Positions 52,633 to 62,135 of a stretch of 64,000 nt of DNA are shown one piece after another. Origin of the DNA: Bacteroidota bacterium. Lineage in GTDB: Bacteria; Bacteroidota; Bacteroidia; Chitinophagales; BACL12. The notes under the pieces are model-generated. The model searched no databases and was not told the origin of the DNA. It saw only the letters and a list, made by a program, of their open reading frames with translations. Numbering within the stretch: position 1 is the stretch's first letter; every line of letters starts with the position of its first letter. The DNA is taken from positions 62,001 to 126,000 of the forward strand of contig JADKEK010000001.1 in the NCBI GenBank assembly GCA_016718035.1. Direction: 5' to 3'. Position numbers and translations under genes: made by a program.

Positions 52633-54192
52633 TCAGTGCTCAATAATAATCTGTTTAATAATTGTTTTGTGATTGCATGCACTTATTTGCACGTAATACA
52701 TTCCTGCCGGTAAGTTAAACACCGGAATTTTTACTTGCGCTTCAGATGTTTGCGAATACCAAACCTGTTTGCCTTGGGCGGTATAAATAGTTATTGTTTT
52801 TATGTCCCCATAATTACCGCAAATATTTAACATATAAGAGGATGGATTTGGCGAAATAATTATTTCTTCTACAACAGGTTGTTGCTTCCGCATTGCTGTA
52901 GGTACAGTTTTAACTAACCAGGCATCATAATCACCTAAATTATAACCAACATCTCCGTTAAAGGAATTTGTTTGAGCCAAAAAAACGATACTACCATCTG
53001 CTAATACAGTGCTTTCATAAGCTTTTTCATTTCTATTTCCGCCATAACAATGCTGCCACATAATATGACCGGCTAAATCCATATTAAACATCCATACATC
53101 TGTACCTTTGTGTTTGCCGGACACATCGCCGGAAGTAATTGATTCAGTATAACCGGTTACAATATAATTGCCATCGTTATCGGCAAAAATTTTCTCAGCA
53201 CCATCATTATTGTTTCCGCCAAATACTTTTGTATATTTTATTTCACCCAAAGCTGTCAATCTGGAAACAAATACATCAATTTCACCATGATTACCCGGGA
53301 ATGAAGAATTACTTCTTCCGGCAACTAAAAAATCACCACCGGGAGTTTTACAAATGCTTTCTGCTATATCATTATTCCATCTGCCAATAGTAGTTTCCCA
53401 ATATAAAGCTCCATCATCCCCATCAATTTTAATCACCCATGCATCCATAGCACCTTTAACTTCAGTTACATCACCATTACTTGAACCTGCGTATCCAACA
53501 ATAATTATTTTGGCATAACTTGTTTCCAATGCTTCATGTCCTGATTCACCTAAAGTGCCACCATAACATTTAGACCAGATTTTACCACCGGAGCCATTTA
53601 CTTTAACAACTAATATGTCTGAAACTTCAGCCGGTCCATGTGAAGAAATGGCATCTCCGTCAATTGAATTAGTGCTGCCCACGGCTAAATAATTGCCATC
53701 TTGTAAAGCAATAATATCATAAGCATTTTCAGCTGCGGTTCCACCAAAAACCGATGACCATAGTAAATTGCCGTTACTATCAATTTTTGTCACCCAAAAA
53801 TCGTTGCTGCCAATAGGTGTATTTAAATCACCATCAGCAGAAGCCGTAACACCTAAAACAACATAACCACCATCATTTGATGGAACTACTGATTCAAATA
53901 TATCATTCTCAGATCCACCATAGGTTTTCGACCAAATAATATTTCCGACTGCATCGAGTTTCATCATCCATGCATCGTAATAGCCACCAACTTCCGGAGG
54001 TAAATCGCCATCTGTTGAGCCGGAATAACCAACCACAACATATCCTTCGGGTATAGCAATAAAATCACGCATAAAGTCCGTATTGCTGCCTCCGTACACC
54101 TTTTGCCAATCAATGCTAGGCGCAATTTCCTGAGCGTAAAGCAACTGGATACATAAAATTCCTGTAAACAGTAAGTAAAGTCGATTTTTCAT
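52633..54192 (-). CDS. Propeller-repeat T9SS protein
   Basis: A 519-residue secreted protein with signal peptide MKNRLYLLFTGILCIQLLYAQ. Residues 28-425 hold about seven units of about 55-60 residues of the form WxkxyGGsxxD, xxxDGGYVVLGxTxSxDGD and DaWvvKiDxxGNixW, which should fold as a beta-propeller. The same repeat occurs in the 36001 gene. The last 80 residues are a T9SS CTD (IIISPNPSSYML, LPAGMYYVQI). Smaller than its relative, lacking the DUF7619-like part. Probably surface-exposed or released; no enzyme motif. Confidence 0.85.
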   Translation of the reverse strand: MKNRLYLLFTGILCIQLLYAQEIAPSIDWQKVYGGSNTDFMRDFIAIPEGYVVVGYSGSTDGDLPPEVGGYYDAWMMKLDAVGNIIWSKTYGGSENDIFESVVPSNDGGYVVLGVTASADGDLNTPIGSNDFWVTKIDSNGNLLWSSVFGGTAAENAYDIIALQDGNYLAVGSTNSIDGDAISSHGPAEVSDILVVKVNGSGGKIWSKCYGGTLGESGHEALETSYAKIIIVGYAGSSNGDVTEVKGAMDAWVIKIDGDDGALYWETTIGRWNNDIAESICKTPGGDFLVAGRSNSSFPGNHGEIDVFVSRLTALGEIKYTKVFGGNNNDGAEKIFADNDGNYIVTGYTESITSGDVSGKHKGTDVWMFNMDLAGHIMWQHCYGGNRNEKAYESTVLADGSIVFLAQTNSFNGDVGYNLGDYDAWLVKTVPTAMRKQQPVVEEIIISPNPSSYMLNICGNYGDIKTITIYTAQGKQVWYSQTSEAQVKIPVFNLPAGMYYVQISACNHKTIIKQIIIEH

Positions 54193-54447
54193 AACTTTAA
54201 TTTATAAGGCAAATTATCCCTGAAACAGCCTGAAAACAATGATGTGGGTCATAGCACTGCAATATATTAATGTCATATTATTTTGAATTAAAGGCTATGT
54301 AAATCCTGATTGACAGTCAATAACATTATTTTCAAATTCACGGTATTCCGTGAACAGAATATGGTTGTTAGGACTTAATTTAGTGTAACATTAAATCAGC
54401 GTAATTTACCTTTTAAAACGTTATTCCATCACTGAAAAATAATAATT

Positions 54448-57400
54448 ATGGCAACTTTATTAGTAAAAGGGAGAGCATTTACCGACATAACACGTAAGAT
54501 TGACCCTGAGTTAAATTTGGCAGGTGCTTACCCGGCGAAACAAATTTTATTAGCCAACGACAGAGAAATTGGTGCCTTACAACATGAACTTGATATTGAG
54601 GCTGACGATGTGTTTGAAGTTGAGACAACAGATAATGTTACTTGGGTATTAACAGGTGAGGAGTTATTGGGAAAATTTGCGTCGACAGCTAATAGAACGC
54701 GCGCTGCCAATAATAAATCCGGAGATGTGTTTGAACTCAATGCTTCTATTATTTTTCCTTCGGAAGAAAGGGGAATTGGAAATGTTATCAATTTACGATC
54801 TATTATCAAATGGGCGTTTAAACGGGCCATAAAAGAAATTAAGATTATTAATGGATTAGTGGAAATAGTAGATAAAAAATTAGTTGAAAACCCGGGTTTA
54901 TTTCGTGCTGAACGATTATTAAAAAATGGATTAAAAGAACAAATAAAAAGTCCAACACAATTATCAACTACAGAGCCGAATTTAATTTTTATCCATGGCA
55001 CAGCGGCAAATGTAGAAATGACTTATGGTAAACTTACACCAGAGGGTGATACAGACTGGCTGGAAGTGCAACAGCGATTTAGTAAACGCATTTATGCCTA
55101 TCAGCACCATACAATAAGCAAAAGCCCATTAGATAATGCTGTTGAATTAATAGCCTTATTTCCTGCAACCATAAAACTGCATTTAGTAACTTCATCAAGG
55201 GGTGGTTTGATAGGGGAATTAATTTTTGCAACTGCTTATTATAAACAGTTCCCTGCTATGCTGGATATACTTAAGAATCAGTTGGCTGCAGCAAACGATA
55301 GAAGCGATGATGTAAAAAATGTAGAACAACTGATACAATATGGGAAAACTAAAAAAATCGACATTCTTGATTATAATCGAATTGCTTGTCCTGCAAACGG
55401 AACAATATTAGCTTCAGGTCGTTTAGACAAATTCTTCCTAATTGTGTTGAATGCACTAAAATTAATTCCCGGTATAGGCGGTAATCCTATTTATGAAGCT
55501 ATATCAACCGCATTACTTAATTTAATTAATGCAAAAGCTGATTGTTCTCAAATGCCGGGATTGGAAGCCATGATGCCGGAAAGCCCTTTTATCAAAGCAT
55601 TAAACAGTTCCAATGTGGAAGTGGATAATACCTTGAAAATAATTGCCGGTGATACTGAGCGCTCAAAAATATTCCGTGCAATGGCTGTATTATTATCTGA
55701 TATATATTATCGCACCGAACATGATTTTATTGTAAATACAAATTCGATGTTTTGTGGTTATAAACGTAAGCATACCCAATATATTTATCATAAAAGTGGT
55801 GCCGTTAGTCATTTTAATTATTATTATAACAATCAAACCCGCAACCCTTTATATGCAGCTTTAAAAGGGGTTGAAAATAGTATTGAATTTAGTAAATTGC
55901 CAGATGGTTTAAATTTCCGGTCACCTTCTTTTTCTGTTACAGCTTATCTCGAAAATACGCGCGGATACTATAAAAATAAAATTGTGGTTACGCGTGATGA
56001 ACAAGACATGGAATTTGAAAGTGAAGCAGTTGTGCATAAACTTGATGTTAAACTTACCCATGGCGATTTAGGGTTTGCGGAATATCCATTAATTGTTGGT
56101 CATTTTGAGGGTGATGGTATAGTGAGTTCTGAAAAGGCTGTAGATAAACACATGGACAGGCGTTTAGTGGAAATGCATTTGGCTGGAATTTATCCGGGTG
56201 AAGTAGAAACATCTGCTGTTTTATTAAAAGAAGGAATAGGATTTCAGGGAGCTGTAGTAGTTGGGTTGGGCAGTTCCGGTGAACTTTCAGGGGAATCGCT
56301 TGCTGCTTCAGTTGCACATGGAGCGGTAAATTTAGCATTTCGATATGCGAATGCAGATAAAAAAATAAACCAGATTGGTATTTCGGCCTTATTAATTGGC
56401 TCAGGTTATGCGGGTATTTCCATTAAAACTTCTATCAGAAGTATTATAGATGGTATTTCCAGAGCCAATCGACGCATTAAAAAAATAAATAATGTTACAG
56501 TGCCATTTATATCGAAAATTCAATTTATTGAATTGTATGAAGACAGAGCAATGATGGCAGCTAAATTCATCAATAATACCATCATTAATGAAACGCCTGA
56601 AAATTTCGTACAATCAAAAGTGGCAATTGACCAGGCTCCAGGATTTCAAAAACGATTGTTTGACAATTCAACTAGTGAATGGTGGTACCGTTTGCAAATT
56701 CTGACTATAAATAATGAAAAATCAGTCAATAAACAACTGCGTTATGTATTGTTAAACAATGGTGCAAAAGTGGAAGAAATGCTGGTATATACGCAGCGAA
56801 TTTTAATCGATAAAATTATTGACGCTGCCATTCATCAGCAAAATATTGAATTAGGATTGTCGAAATTATTATTTAATTTATTGGTGCCAAATAGTATTAA
56901 AGATTTTACCCAGGAAAAAAGGAATTTATTACTTATTGTTGATGCTGAAACTGCAGCTTACCCATGGGAATTAATGTATAATCCTGTTAAAGAAGGAAAT
57001 AAACCAATAGCAGTCAATTCAGGAATGATACGGCAATTAATTGTAGAATCACCCCATAAACCTGTTTTACATGTTGCAGGAAATACCGCTCTGGTAATTG
57101 GTGACCCAAAGGTATCAGAAGGGTGGTCGCAATTGGAAGGGGCCCGTGCTGAAGCGACTGCAGTGCAGCAAGTTTTGGAGCAAGGTGGTTATAAAGTTAA
57201 TGCGTTAATCGACAAAGATTTTATGGCGGTAATTAGTGCACTACATAATAGTCCTTATAAGATTATGCATTTCGCCGGACATGGAGATGTTGATTTGGTT
57301 GACCCTAAAAATTCAGGGATGATTTTGGATAATAATATCAGGATCACACCAAGTGAAGTAGCTCAGTTAGATTATATTCCTGAATTGGTTTTTGTTAATT

Positions 57401-58701
57401 GTTGTTTTTTGGGTAGTACACAACAGGTAAAAGTACAATGGAATCAATTGGCTGCTAATTTGGGAACACAGTTTATCAATATTGGTGTAAAATGTGTAGT
57501 TGCCGCCGGATGGGCTGTAAACGATGCTGCTGCAGAAGAATTTGCTAAAACATTTTATGACATGATGGTGAACGGATTTGAATTTGGTGAAGCAGTGCAA
57601 ACCGCTAGACAAAAAATATTTGATGATGAGCGTTTTAGCAATAATACATGGGGAGCATATCAATGTTATGGGGATCCATTTTATAAATTAGATCCATTAA
57701 GTAAAAGTAAGTCCGGTAATGGCAATAATTATGTCACAATTCAGGAATGTATTGTTGGGCTTAATAATTTAATTCAGCGCTCCGATCCACGGTCTACGAG
57801 AAGCAAAAATACAGCCGTGGTAGAGGCAATTAAAAACAACGTTGATTCACTAGATAAAACATGGCTCAAAGATGCGCAATTATTGGAAGCAATTGCAGAT
57901 AGTTATTATGCCATCGGGGAATGGGCAACTGCATTAAACTATTACAACATGTTGTATCAAATTGCCACTGCAAACTTTAAATTAGACAGCCTTTACCGGT
58001 TTTCAAAAATTGCTATGAAAATTGGTGTGGAAATGGCCAAATCCGGAAAAAATAAGGAGGAAAAAGCAGCAGGGGAAAATTGGATTATATTATCCTATAA
58101 GATTGCAGATAATATCAATAATATTTCAGAAAATGCCTATGCACTTTTGTTAGTAGCAGGCATTACAAAGCAACATGCTTATTTATTTAAAGGTGTAAAA
58201 CGAATCAACAAATTGAAAGCTTCTGCCGAATTGTATGAGAAGGCATTTAGAGTGCGATACGCAGCCGGTCAGGGTGCTGATTACTATCCATTGCATAATT
58301 GGTTAACTATTTTCGAATTATTGAAGTGCTATAAAATAAAATTAAAAGTAAATCCACAGGAAGTTGCTCAGTTTATTCAAGATGCGAATAGCACCAAAAA
58401 ATCCAAAAAAATTAAATTGGATTTATTCAGGTATCATAGTGCTGAAGCCGAATTCGAAATTTTCCAAGTGTTATCAGCAAGTAAACTTGCTGATAAAAAA
58501 GAAAAAATTGCAGAGGGAATTGTAAAACACTATAAATTAGGTTGGGACTATGGTGGAACGTACTATAAGACAGTTGCTATATTAGAACAAATTAATTTTA
58601 TTTTAGAAATGATGAAAGAAGCACCGGTACTCCAAAAAGATAAAATTGGTGTGTTAGAAATTGTGCATCAAAAACTTTCAGGCATTTTTGTAGAAGATTA
58701 A
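54448..58701 (+). CDS. Giant CHAT-protease protein with alpha/beta-hydrolase and helical domains
   Basis: A 1417-residue protein without signal peptide. Residues 1-150 form an unassigned alpha/beta region. Residues 175-470 are an alpha/beta hydrolase of the DUF7379-like type, with IHGTAAN at 182 and probable triad Ser250 (SSRGG), Asp426 (EHDFIV), His455 (VSHFNY). Residues 530-710 resemble a Rossmann or macro-like domain (VVVGLGSSGELSGES). Residues 780-1085 are a CHAT caspase-like peptidase: PWELMYNP at 839, His945 in HFAGHG, and Cys986 in FVNCCFLG. Residues 1090-1417 are helical, TPR-like. The next gene, a subtilase, starts 21 bases on. Cytoplasmic; probably a sensor-protease of a conflict or cell-death system (inference). 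Confidence 0.85.
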   Translation: MATLLVKGRAFTDITRKIDPELNLAGAYPAKQILLANDREIGALQHELDIEADDVFEVETTDNVTWVLTGEELLGKFASTANRTRAANNKSGDVFELNASIIFPSEERGIGNVINLRSIIKWAFKRAIKEIKIINGLVEIVDKKLVENPGLFRAERLLKNGLKEQIKSPTQLSTTEPNLIFIHGTAANVEMTYGKLTPEGDTDWLEVQQRFSKRIYAYQHHTISKSPLDNAVELIALFPATIKLHLVTSSRGGLIGELIFATAYYKQFPAMLDILKNQLAAANDRSDDVKNVEQLIQYGKTKKIDILDYNRIACPANGTILASGRLDKFFLIVLNALKLIPGIGGNPIYEAISTALLNLINAKADCSQMPGLEAMMPESPFIKALNSSNVEVDNTLKIIAGDTERSKIFRAMAVLLSDIYYRTEHDFIVNTNSMFCGYKRKHTQYIYHKSGAVSHFNYYYNNQTRNPLYAALKGVENSIEFSKLPDGLNFRSPSFSVTAYLENTRGYYKNKIVVTRDEQDMEFESEAVVHKLDVKLTHGDLGFAEYPLIVGHFEGDGIVSSEKAVDKHMDRRLVEMHLAGIYPGEVETSAVLLKEGIGFQGAVVVGLGSSGELSGESLAASVAHGAVNLAFRYANADKKINQIGISALLIGSGYAGISIKTSIRSIIDGISRANRRIKKINNVTVPFISKIQFIELYEDRAMMAAKFINNTIINETPENFVQSKVAIDQAPGFQKRLFDNSTSEWWYRLQILTINNEKSVNKQLRYVLLNNGAKVEEMLVYTQRILIDKIIDAAIHQQNIELGLSKLLFNLLVPNSIKDFTQEKRNLLLIVDAETAAYPWELMYNPVKEGNKPIAVNSGMIRQLIVESPHKPVLHVAGNTALVIGDPKVSEGWSQLEGARAEATAVQQVLEQGGYKVNALIDKDFMAVISALHNSPYKIMHFAGHGDVDLVDPKNSGMILDNNIRITPSEVAQLDYIPELVFVNCCFLGSTQQVKVQWNQLAANLGTQFINIGVKCVVAAGWAVNDAAAEEFAKTFYDMMVNGFEFGEAVQTARQKIFDDERFSNNTWGAYQCYGDPFYKLDPLSKSKSGNGNNYVTIQECIVGLNNLIQRSDPRSTRSKNTAVVEAIKNNVDSLDKTWLKDAQLLEAIADSYYAIGEWATALNYYNMLYQIATANFKLDSLYRFSKIAMKIGVEMAKSGKNKEEKAAGENWIILSYKIADNINNISENAYALLLVAGITKQHAYLFKGVKRINKLKASAELYEKAFRVRYAAGQGADYYPLHNWLTIFELLKCYKIKLKVNPQEVAQFIQDANSTKKSKKIKLDLFRYHSAEAEFEIFQVLSASKLADKKEKIAEGIVKHYKLGWDYGGTYYKTVAILEQINFILEMMKEAPVLQKDKIGVLEIVHQKLSGIFVED

Positions 58702-58722
58702 ATCACCTTATAAAAAATAAAT

Positions 58723-60324
58723 ATGAAAAACGAAAACATTATAGTAGAATTAAGTGGTGCGTCGAGTGCCACTAGAGGTAAAACTGTTAAATCGTTGGAA
58801 AAAACCGGTTTGCCCTTAACACCCATTTTTGAAGGGAAAAAATCACGTGGGAATGAACCTGAACAAGCAAAATGGAATTTGTTTACGACTAAAGAAAATC
58901 AAAATAATTGGGATGCAGCACATGAAGTAGTTTCAAAGGCCGGAAAGGATATAATTACCTATGCTGAACCTGATAAGTTGTATATCAATCCATTTGATAT
59001 TGCGAAAAAACGTGCTGGTACTAAAGGCAAACATCACGGTGATTATTTATCCGAATGGCCACAGCCGAAATCAAATGAATTTGCATGGTATTTAGATAAA
59101 TCAAATTTAAAAAAGATCAGACATGCCGACCCGGGTAAAAGTGGAACCAAAATAAGAATTGCGCATTTTGATACTGGATATGATGGTGATAATCATGAAT
59201 CTAAACCATTATATCTTAAGCCTGAGCTGGGATATAATTTTATTGAAGGAGGTTTGCCTACTGATAAAAACAATACGAGTATAAAAAATCAACCTGGGCA
59301 TGGCACAGCAACAATGGCTATTTTGGCGGGTAATAAAATTGATTTAAGTCCTGACTTTAACGATTACATGGGCGGTGCACCGTTTGCAGAAGTAATTCCG
59401 TTTCGAATTTCTGATTCTGTAATTCTGTTAAAGGCTGTGGAATTTGCGCAAGCATTGGAAATGGCCATGCAATTAAAATGCGATGTAGTAACGATGTCGA
59501 TGGGCGGCCTTGCGTCAAAATTATGGGCAGAAAAAGTTAATCAGGCTTATGATGCAGGTATGGTGGTAGTGAGTGCAGCGGGAAATAATTTCGGAGGTGG
59601 ATTACCTACACATCATGTAATTTATCCTTCGCGATTTAACAGAGTAATCACGGCATGTGGAGTTATGTATAATAATACACCGTATTACAACAAAAAATAC
59701 GGACATAAAGTAATGATGGGTAATTGGGGACCTGATTCTGTAATGCATACTGCCGTAGCTGCCTACACACCGAATGTGCCATGGGCAACAATGAAAGTGC
59801 GTGGAGATGGTTTCGGAAAAGGGGGAGGAGGTACTTCTTCTGCAACACCTCAAGTTGCAGCAACTGCAGCATTATTTTTGGAGAAATTCAATACTTACAA
59901 ATTCGCCAAACCGTGGATGCGTGCTGAGGCAGCAAGAATGGCCATTTTTGAATCTGCAAAATTTGTCGAAGCCAATAAAAAATATTTCGGTTGTGGTATT
60001 TTAGATGCTGAAGCTGCTTTGAATTATGGTGTTGCCAAAACATTATCAAAGGCAGATGTTGATGATGTCAGGCTGCCATTTATTCAATTAATATTTAAAA
60101 AACGAGGAAAAAATGAAATTGACCGCAACGAAATGTTTGAAACGGAAATTTTACATCTTATTGAATTGGATGAAAATATCAATATGTGGGCTGTAAAAAA
60201 GAATGCTATAGATAAAATGAAATATGATGTTTTATCAAAAAAAGAAACGAGTGAATTGCGTGATTTAATTCTTGCATCAAAATTAGCATCAGATGCTATT
60301 AAATTGCGATTTAAAAGTTTATAA
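58723..60324 (+). CDS. Subtilisin-like serine protease (S8), no signal peptide
   Basis: A 533-residue S8 peptidase. The catalytic Asp150 is in IAHFDTGYDG, His193 in PGHGTATMAILAG and Ser372 in GGTSSATPQVAA, with oxyanion Asn288 in SAAGNNFGGG. The first 100 residues are a charged segment with WDAAHEVV and TYAEPDKL, a possible prodomain or interaction domain. Residues about 430-533 form an extra helical C-terminus. There is no signal peptide, so the enzyme seems cytoplasmic, unlike most subtilases. It follows the CHAT gene by 21 bases without a promoter and is almost surely co-transcribed. It may activate, or be activated by, the CHAT protein. Confidence 0.88.
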   Translation: MKNENIIVELSGASSATRGKTVKSLEKTGLPLTPIFEGKKSRGNEPEQAKWNLFTTKENQNNWDAAHEVVSKAGKDIITYAEPDKLYINPFDIAKKRAGTKGKHHGDYLSEWPQPKSNEFAWYLDKSNLKKIRHADPGKSGTKIRIAHFDTGYDGDNHESKPLYLKPELGYNFIEGGLPTDKNNTSIKNQPGHGTATMAILAGNKIDLSPDFNDYMGGAPFAEVIPFRISDSVILLKAVEFAQALEMAMQLKCDVVTMSMGGLASKLWAEKVNQAYDAGMVVVSAAGNNFGGGLPTHHVIYPSRFNRVITACGVMYNNTPYYNKKYGHKVMMGNWGPDSVMHTAVAAYTPNVPWATMKVRGDGFGKGGGGTSSATPQVAATAALFLEKFNTYKFAKPWMRAEAARMAIFESAKFVEANKKYFGCGILDAEAALNYGVAKTLSKADVDDVRLPFIQLIFKKRGKNEIDRNEMFETEILHLIELDENINMWAVKKNAIDKMKYDVLSKKETSELRDLILASKLASDAIKLRFKSL

Positions 60325-60340
60325 ATACAGGCTTAAAAAG

Positions 60341-60376
60341 GGGTTAAAATTGAAGTTAATTAACCAATTTTAACCC
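60341..60376 (+). terminator. Hairpin closing the CHAT-subtilase unit
   Basis: Arms GGGTTAAAATTG / CAATTTTAACCC, 12 perfect pairs, around a loop that itself contains the palindrome GTTAATTAAC. It lies 17 bases past the stop codon. No strong T run follows, so it may stabilise the 3' end rather than act as a classic terminator. Confidence 0.65.
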
Positions 60377-60403
60377 ACCTGAAATTTTGTCAGATGCTCT
60401 AAA

Positions 60404-60445
60404 ACCTGCTAGGTTTAAACCTAGCAGGTCTAAACCTACTAGGTT
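60404..60445. repeat. Palindromic REP-like element
   Basis: A 26-base perfect palindrome (60404-60429; arms ACCTGCTAGGTTT and AAACCTAGCAGGT), followed by a related shorter palindrome AACCTA-C-TAGGTT at 60433-60445. The second repeats the core of the first with one change. From memory, palindromes with a CTAGGTT core recur in Bacteroidota genomes. No other copy is seen in this window. Confidence 0.6.
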
Positions 60446-60931
60446 GCATTATTTTTTATCCGCGTTGCAAGCATTTAATTTTAGCACGCAACTAATTTTA
60501 ACTCTAACTCAAATAAAATAATATCAATAATTTTTATTTTTTTTATCAACTGCAATTTTGGCAGTGCGATTTTTTATTGAGCGTTATTTCAAATTATTTT
60601 TTATTGAGTTAATTCGGCATTATTTTATCATACGTTTTTACATATTGTCATAATTACAATAAGTACCGCGGTTTTAATAGCATTATTTGCAAATTCCCCG
60701 AAGAATTTCAATGGTGTTATAAAAAGAAAGGACAAGTGATTGATTTACCCGGAAAAAGAGCTGAAAATAGGGTACCAGCTGTAAATATTTTTCAACTCTA
60801 ATGCATTGAAAATGAGTAGTTTAGAACATTTCTAACATTCCTGGTTTGTAAATATTTGTTTTTTAACAATATAACTTCTAGATTCGTTCTGTGTGTTATA
60901 TTTATTTCATTAATCAAACTTATTAAGTTTT
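60446..60931. other. Intergenic region before the 60932 gene
   Basis: About 490 bases, mostly AT-rich with no recognised RNA gene. It holds one open frame without start codon at 60613-60801 (see findings). The gene at 60932 is preceded by TAAGTTTT (7/8 to the -7 box) only two bases from its ATG, too close to be its promoter. Confidence 0.45.
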
Positions 60932-62065
60932 ATGAAAAAGAACATTTACCCAAAGAAAGGTGGCAAGATTGCTGCTTATTCTGCCATGGCGGGCGCCTTC
61001 ATGGCCACGGCTGCAAATGCCGATGCTCAAATCATTTACACGGATGTGACGGATTTTACGGGTGCAACCGGAGATCTATTGTCAATTGACATGGATGCCG
61101 ATTCTACCAGTGACTTCCTCCTTTTTGCAAACTCTAACACTGCAGGTAACTGGAGTTGGGTGTATGCAATTGGAAATTTAGGTTCAGGTTATGGTGGACC
61201 ATCAAACATGATTGCAGGTTATTCTGGTGCTATTTTACCTTACGGTAGTGCATTAGATGCAGGCGATTTAGTTGGTCCAGCATTAAGCTTTGTATCTAAC
61301 TCAAACAACGTAGGTTGGTTAGCATCAATGTACAGTAGCGTAACTTACGCACCATTTGCCAATACCGGCGACAAATACCTAGGTGTTAAATTCCTTTCTG
61401 GTGGAACTTTACACTATGGTTGGATGCGCTTAAGTTGTACTGTTGCTCCTGTAACTTACACTATCAGAGATTATGCTTACGAGGCTACTGCCAACACACC
61501 AATTATTGCCGGTGATGGTATTCCTTGTGCTACTCCACCTGATATCGTTTCTGCAACCTCTTTAGGCCCAACCGGTGAAAAACTGAAATGGACTGCTGAA
61601 TCAGGAATTGATTACTACCAGGTTTATTATCGTCCTGTTGGTGCTCCAGGTTGGTTGAAGAAAAAATCAACTTCTAACCAAAAAAATATTACCGGTTTAA
61701 CTTGTGCTACTGATTATCAGTGGAAAGTAAGAAGTAATTGCGCCGGAACATTTAGTGCTTTCTCTGCTACTTCAACATTCACCACAGCGGCTTGCCGTAT
61801 GGATGATATGGAAGATGTTACACCGGAAATCACTTTATATCCAAACCCTGCTGCCGATTTCATGTATATCGATATAACAACTGAAATATCCAATGAAATG
61901 GAAGTTTTTGTAACCGATATGTCTGGACGCACAATTAGCGGACTTAGCTTCACAAATGATGAAGACATGTTAGTATTGGATGTAGCTGCTTTACCTGCAG
62001 GATTGTATATGTTATCAGTTCGTCAGGGTGATGTTACTACAACTGCGAATTTTGTTAAACAATAA
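60932..62065 (+). CDS. T9SS surface protein with shared N-terminal module and Fn3 domain
   Basis: A 377-residue secreted protein. A long signal region (MKKNIYPKKGGKIAAYSAMA, cleaved near NADAQ) leads into the N-terminal module at about 33-195: GYSGAILPYGSALDAG, KYLGVKF, LHYGWMRL, IRDYAYEATANTPIIAG. It is highly similar to the 15417 gene and more distant from 43214. A fibronectin-III unit at 198-290 (SATSLGPTGEKLKWT, YYQVYYRPVG, DYQWKVRSNC) precedes a T9SS CTD (ITLYPNPAADFMYI, ALPAGLYMLSV). Together, these genes form one family with exchangeable C-terminal parts. Ligand unknown; probably cell-surface. Confidence 0.87.
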   Translation: MKKNIYPKKGGKIAAYSAMAGAFMATAANADAQIIYTDVTDFTGATGDLLSIDMDADSTSDFLLFANSNTAGNWSWVYAIGNLGSGYGGPSNMIAGYSGAILPYGSALDAGDLVGPALSFVSNSNNVGWLASMYSSVTYAPFANTGDKYLGVKFLSGGTLHYGWMRLSCTVAPVTYTIRDYAYEATANTPIIAGDGIPCATPPDIVSATSLGPTGEKLKWTAESGIDYYQVYYRPVGAPGWLKKKSTSNQKNITGLTCATDYQWKVRSNCAGTFSAFSATSTFTTAACRMDDMEDVTPEITLYPNPAADFMYIDITTEISNEMEVFVTDMSGRTISGLSFTNDEDMLVLDVAALPAGLYMLSVRQGDVTTTANFVKQ

Positions 62066-62087
62066 TTAAGTTTAACTTTTAATATTC

Positions 62088-62120
62088 AGAGGCTGTCTTT
62101 TTAGGCAGCCTCTTTTTTTT
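62088..62120 (+). terminator. Terminator after the 60932 gene
   Basis: Arms AGAGGCTG / CAGCCTCT with a 10-base loop and eight T. Confidence 0.9.
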
Positions 62121-62135
62121 AAAATAGGAATTAAA

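Noticed and set aside
54528..55001. 157-codon minus-strand frame
   Set aside because: Antisense shadow of the N-terminal part of the CHAT protein gene; Ser/Asn-rich translation without domain.
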